Below, piece by piece: positions 13,300 to 15,346 of a stretch of DNA of 15,346 nt. This DNA comes from an uncultured Actinomycetes bacterium (GTDB lineage: Bacteria; Actinomycetota; Actinomycetes; S36-B12; UBA5976), in contig CAIYGJ010000198.1 in assembly GCA_903925705.1 (NCBI GenBank), forward strand, positions 1 to 15,346, read 5' to 3'. Position 1 is the first letter of the stretch, and every line of letters begins with the position of its first letter. Position numbers and translations under genes: made by a program. Below the pieces are notes generated by a model. The model was not told where the DNA came from. It saw nothing but the letters and a program-made list of their open reading frames with translations, and did not search any database.

Positions 13300-14516
13300 G
13301 CAACATAATCGACTACAAACTTGCCGACGTCGGCGAAGGTATTGCCGAAGCTGAAGTTATCGAGTGGCTAGTCGCTGTTGGTGACGCAGTAAAAGAAGAT
13401 CAACCAGTTGTAGTTGTCGAAACCGACAAATCCCAAATTGAAATCCCTGCACCTGTAACTGGAATTGTGAAATCACTCGGTGCAAAAGTTGGCGATGTTT
13501 TAGCCGTTGGTTCTAACTTGATGCAGATTGAAGCAACCGGTGCTGTTTCAAAAGATATCGCAGCGCACGCATCGGTGCCGGCTGCCGAAGTAAAACTAAC
13601 TTCAAAATCTGCGTCTACACCAGCCCGGGCAACAAATGTGCGTCCTCTTGCTAGCCCAAGTACGCGAAAGCTTGCAGCCTCACTTGGAATTGCACTCGAG
13701 TCCATATCTGGATCAGGACCAAATGGTCGGATCACTGCGGACGATGTAACCAATGCCAAGTCGGGTGCAAGCACTTCATCAGCTACACAAGACACGACAC
13801 CATCTATTGCTCAAGCTGGTGGCAACGGCGTGACTTTGATTCAATTACGTGGCCTACGTCGACAAATCGCGACCAGCATGTCCGAAGCACTTCGCATTCC
13901 TCACATCACCGAGTTCAAAGAAATTGATGCCACTGCACTTATGGCATTGCGTACAGAACTAGCCCCACAGTTTGAAAAGGAAGGCATCAAGTTTTCAGTC
14001 ACTCCACTTTTAATGCGTGCTTGTGTAATTGCGTTGCAGAATCATCCAACTTTTAACGCACGCTTTGATTCCGAGATGGGTGAGATCCGTCAGTACGACG
14101 ACATCAACCTTGGTTTTGCCACAGCTACTGAAGATGGCTTAATTGTTCCGGTGATGCGCAAAGTAAACGAATTCACGGTTTCTATGTTGGCAAAGCAAAC
14201 AGAACAACTTGCTGAACTTGCTAAGACTAGAAAAGCTTCATCAGATCAACTTGGCGGTGGCACGTTTACGGTTACTAACTTTGGATCATTTGGAACTTGG
14301 TTAGGCACTCCAATCATTCGCCCACCTGAGGTTGCGATTGCAGGCTTCGGCCGAATTGCCGAAAAAGTAATCCCAGTTGATGGTGTTCCAGCAGTTCGTA
14401 TGGTGCTTCCGATCGTTGTTGCCGCAGATCATCGAATCAATGACGGCGCTCACCTGGGTGCATTTGTTAGTGACATCGCGAAACTTTTACTTAACCCAGA
14501 ATCTTTAGTGAAGTAG
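13296..14516 (+). CDS. pdhC: 2-oxoacid dehydrogenase E2 component (dihydrolipoyl acyltransferase)
   Basis: Core acyltransferase of the complex; 406 residues. It has one lipoyl domain (about 3-80) with the lipoylated Lys45 in ETDKSQIEIPAP. A Ser/Ala/Thr-rich linker (about 82-112) leads to the peripheral subunit-binding domain (about 114-152: RPLASPSTRKLA, then GPNGRITADDV). A second flexible linker precedes the catalytic domain (about 178-406). The active site is ADHRINDGAH with His379 and Asp383, matching the DHRxxDG signature. A single lipoyl domain is typical of branched-chain E2s and of Gram-positive PDH E2s. The start overlaps the E1-beta stop. The acyl group (acetyl or branched) is not determined. 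Confidence 0.92.
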   Translation: MSNIIDYKLADVGEGIAEAEVIEWLVAVGDAVKEDQPVVVVETDKSQIEIPAPVTGIVKSLGAKVGDVLAVGSNLMQIEATGAVSKDIAAHASVPAAEVKLTSKSASTPARATNVRPLASPSTRKLAASLGIALESISGSGPNGRITADDVTNAKSGASTSSATQDTTPSIAQAGGNGVTLIQLRGLRRQIATSMSEALRIPHITEFKEIDATALMALRTELAPQFEKEGIKFSVTPLLMRACVIALQNHPTFNARFDSEMGEIRQYDDINLGFATATEDGLIVPVMRKVNEFTVSMLAKQTEQLAELAKTRKASSDQLGGGTFTVTNFGSFGTWLGTPIIRPPEVAIAGFGRIAEKVIPVDGVPAVRMVLPIVVAADHRINDGAHLGAFVSDIAKLLLNPESLVK

Positions 14517-14526
14517 GGCAGACGCT

Positions 14527-15346
14527 GTGGTTGTTGGAGAGATGCCATCATCGGTTGACTTGTTGGTTATAGGTGGCGGACCTGGCGGATACGTAGCTGC
14601 AATTGCTGCGGCACAACTTGGTCGCCAAGTAGTTCTAGTTGATACGCAAGGTGAAGCTGGACTTGGTGGCGTTTGTGTAAACGTTGGCTGCATTCCTTCC
14701 AAGGCACTCATTGGATTGGCTCATGCAACTCACGACATTTCTGGTTGGGGTAAGCGTGGCCTAAAAGTTGCCGGTGAACCAACAGTAGATATGAAGGAAT
14801 TCCAAGTCTGGAAATCTGAAGTAGTCGGTGGTCTAAATGGTGGTGTTCGTCAACTATTAAAAATAGCAGGCGTTGAAGTGCGTCAAGGATTCTTTCGTTT
14901 TACTAGAAAAGATCAAGGCGTTTTGGAATTTGGCGAGGCTCCGCCAACACACATCCAATTTAAGAATTGCATCATCGCTACTGGTTCTCGTCCAACTGTG
15001 ATTCCAGGTTTACCGCGCGATGGAAAACGAATTCTGGATTCCTCAGATGTGCTTGCTTTGGACATTTTGCCAAAATCAATCGCAGTTGTAGGTGGGGGAT
15101 ACATCGGAGTTGAACTTGGAACTGCACTTGCCCAACTTGGCTCGAAAGTAACCATGATTGAAGCAGCGGAAAGATTGTTGCCCGCTTTGCCATCAACTTT
15201 GGTTGCTCCAGTTGCTCGTCGCCTTGGCGAACTCGGTGTGGATGTTCGAATCAACACCAAGGTAGTCAGCGATAACGGAAAGTCGCTCACGGTTACAACT
15301 GATGGAGTCGAAAGTGCAATCGATATTGATTACGTAGTTGTTGCAA
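14527..15346 (+). CDS. lpdA: Dihydrolipoyl dehydrogenase E3 (partial, C-terminus off the window)
   Basis: Flavoprotein that reoxidises the lipoyl groups of E2 with NAD+. The first 273 residues are visible. The FAD fold has GGGPGGY (16-22); the redox-active disulfide is Cys50/Cys55 in GGVCVNVGCIPSKAL; ATGSRP marks the end of the FAD region; the NAD-binding fold has GGGYIGVEL at about 190-198. The dimerisation domain is missing only because the window ends. The start is placed at the GTG 14527, not the ATG at 14542: AGGG lies 8 bases before the GTG, and the resulting MVVGE opening matches the E3 of Bacillus-type PDH operons, whereas the ATG has GGAG only two bases away. It follows the E2 stop by ten bases and completes the operon. 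Confidence 0.92.
   Translation, partial: MVVGEMPSSVDLLVIGGGPGGYVAAIAAAQLGRQVVLVDTQGEAGLGGVCVNVGCIPSKALIGLAHATHDISGWGKRGLKVAGEPTVDMKEFQVWKSEVVGGLNGGVRQLLKIAGVEVRQGFFRFTRKDQGVLEFGEAPPTHIQFKNCIIATGSRPTVIPGLPRDGKRILDSSDVLALDILPKSIAVVGGGYIGVELGTALAQLGSKVTMIEAAERLLPALPSTLVAPVARRLGELGVDVRINTKVVSDNGKSLTVTTDGVESAIDIDYVVVA

Noticed and set aside
1..15346. CRISPR array, tRNA/rRNA genes, insertion sequences or prophage
   Set aside because: No regularly spaced repeats, cloverleaf-like sequences, transposase or integrase motifs were seen; genes are ordinary metabolic and transport families.

Overview
The window looks like a piece of a compact, lower-GC actinobacterial genome. GC is in the mid-40s to about 50% by eye, gaps are short, GTG and TTG starts are used, adjacent genes share GTGA or ATGA start/stop overlaps, and two convergent pairs end within a few bases of each other. 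The proteins are of families common in Actinomycetota: a kinase-like phosphotransferase paired with an acyl-CoA dehydrogenase, FCD-type GntR, DadA, and a heterotetrameric 2-oxoacid dehydrogenase. A streamlined freshwater actinobacterium (acI/Nanopelagicales type) would fit, but that is inference from style, not from a marker gene. No rRNA, tRNA, CRISPR array, insertion sequence or phage gene was seen, and no gene-free stretch exceeds 300 bases.

Layout. (1) Positions 1-2619, minus strand: an ABC importer operon, read as lipoprotein solute-binding protein, permease 1, permease 2 (running off the left edge). The ATPase is not in the window. Its control region (about 2620-2750) holds an AAACGTTT-core palindrome, a plausible promoter, and a 9-bp hairpin whose 3' arm contains the ribosome binding site of the binding protein. 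A 13-bp GC-rich hairpin lies between the binding protein and permease 1. (2) 2799-3392, minus: a short SDR-like protein lacking the usual YxxxK. (3) 3488-5292, plus: an orphan A24-type prepilin peptidase, then a DAO-family FAD-dependent amine/amino-acid oxidoreductase. (4) 5289-7567, minus: an acyl-CoA dehydrogenase and a coupled phosphotransferase-fold kinase, the architecture of ACAD10/11 and of LvaC/LvaA, divergent from a GntR/FCD regulator (7661-8308) with a palindromic operator between them. (5) 8310-11094, minus: an Asp/Glu-type racemase, D-amino acid dehydrogenase (DadA) and a classical SDR. (6) 11234 to the right edge, plus: E1-alpha, E1-beta, E2 and a truncated E3 of a pyruvate/branched-chain-type 2-oxoacid dehydrogenase.

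Taken together the window is a carbon and nitrogen scavenging neighbourhood. Blocks 5 and 6 are divergently transcribed from a 139-bp region. They could form one route: amino acid racemised, oxidised by DadA to a 2-oxoacid, then decarboxylated to an acyl-CoA. Block 4 suggests catabolism of 4-hydroxyacyl-CoA-type substrates by phosphorylation and elimination under GntR control. Both functional readings are inferences from family membership and gene order.
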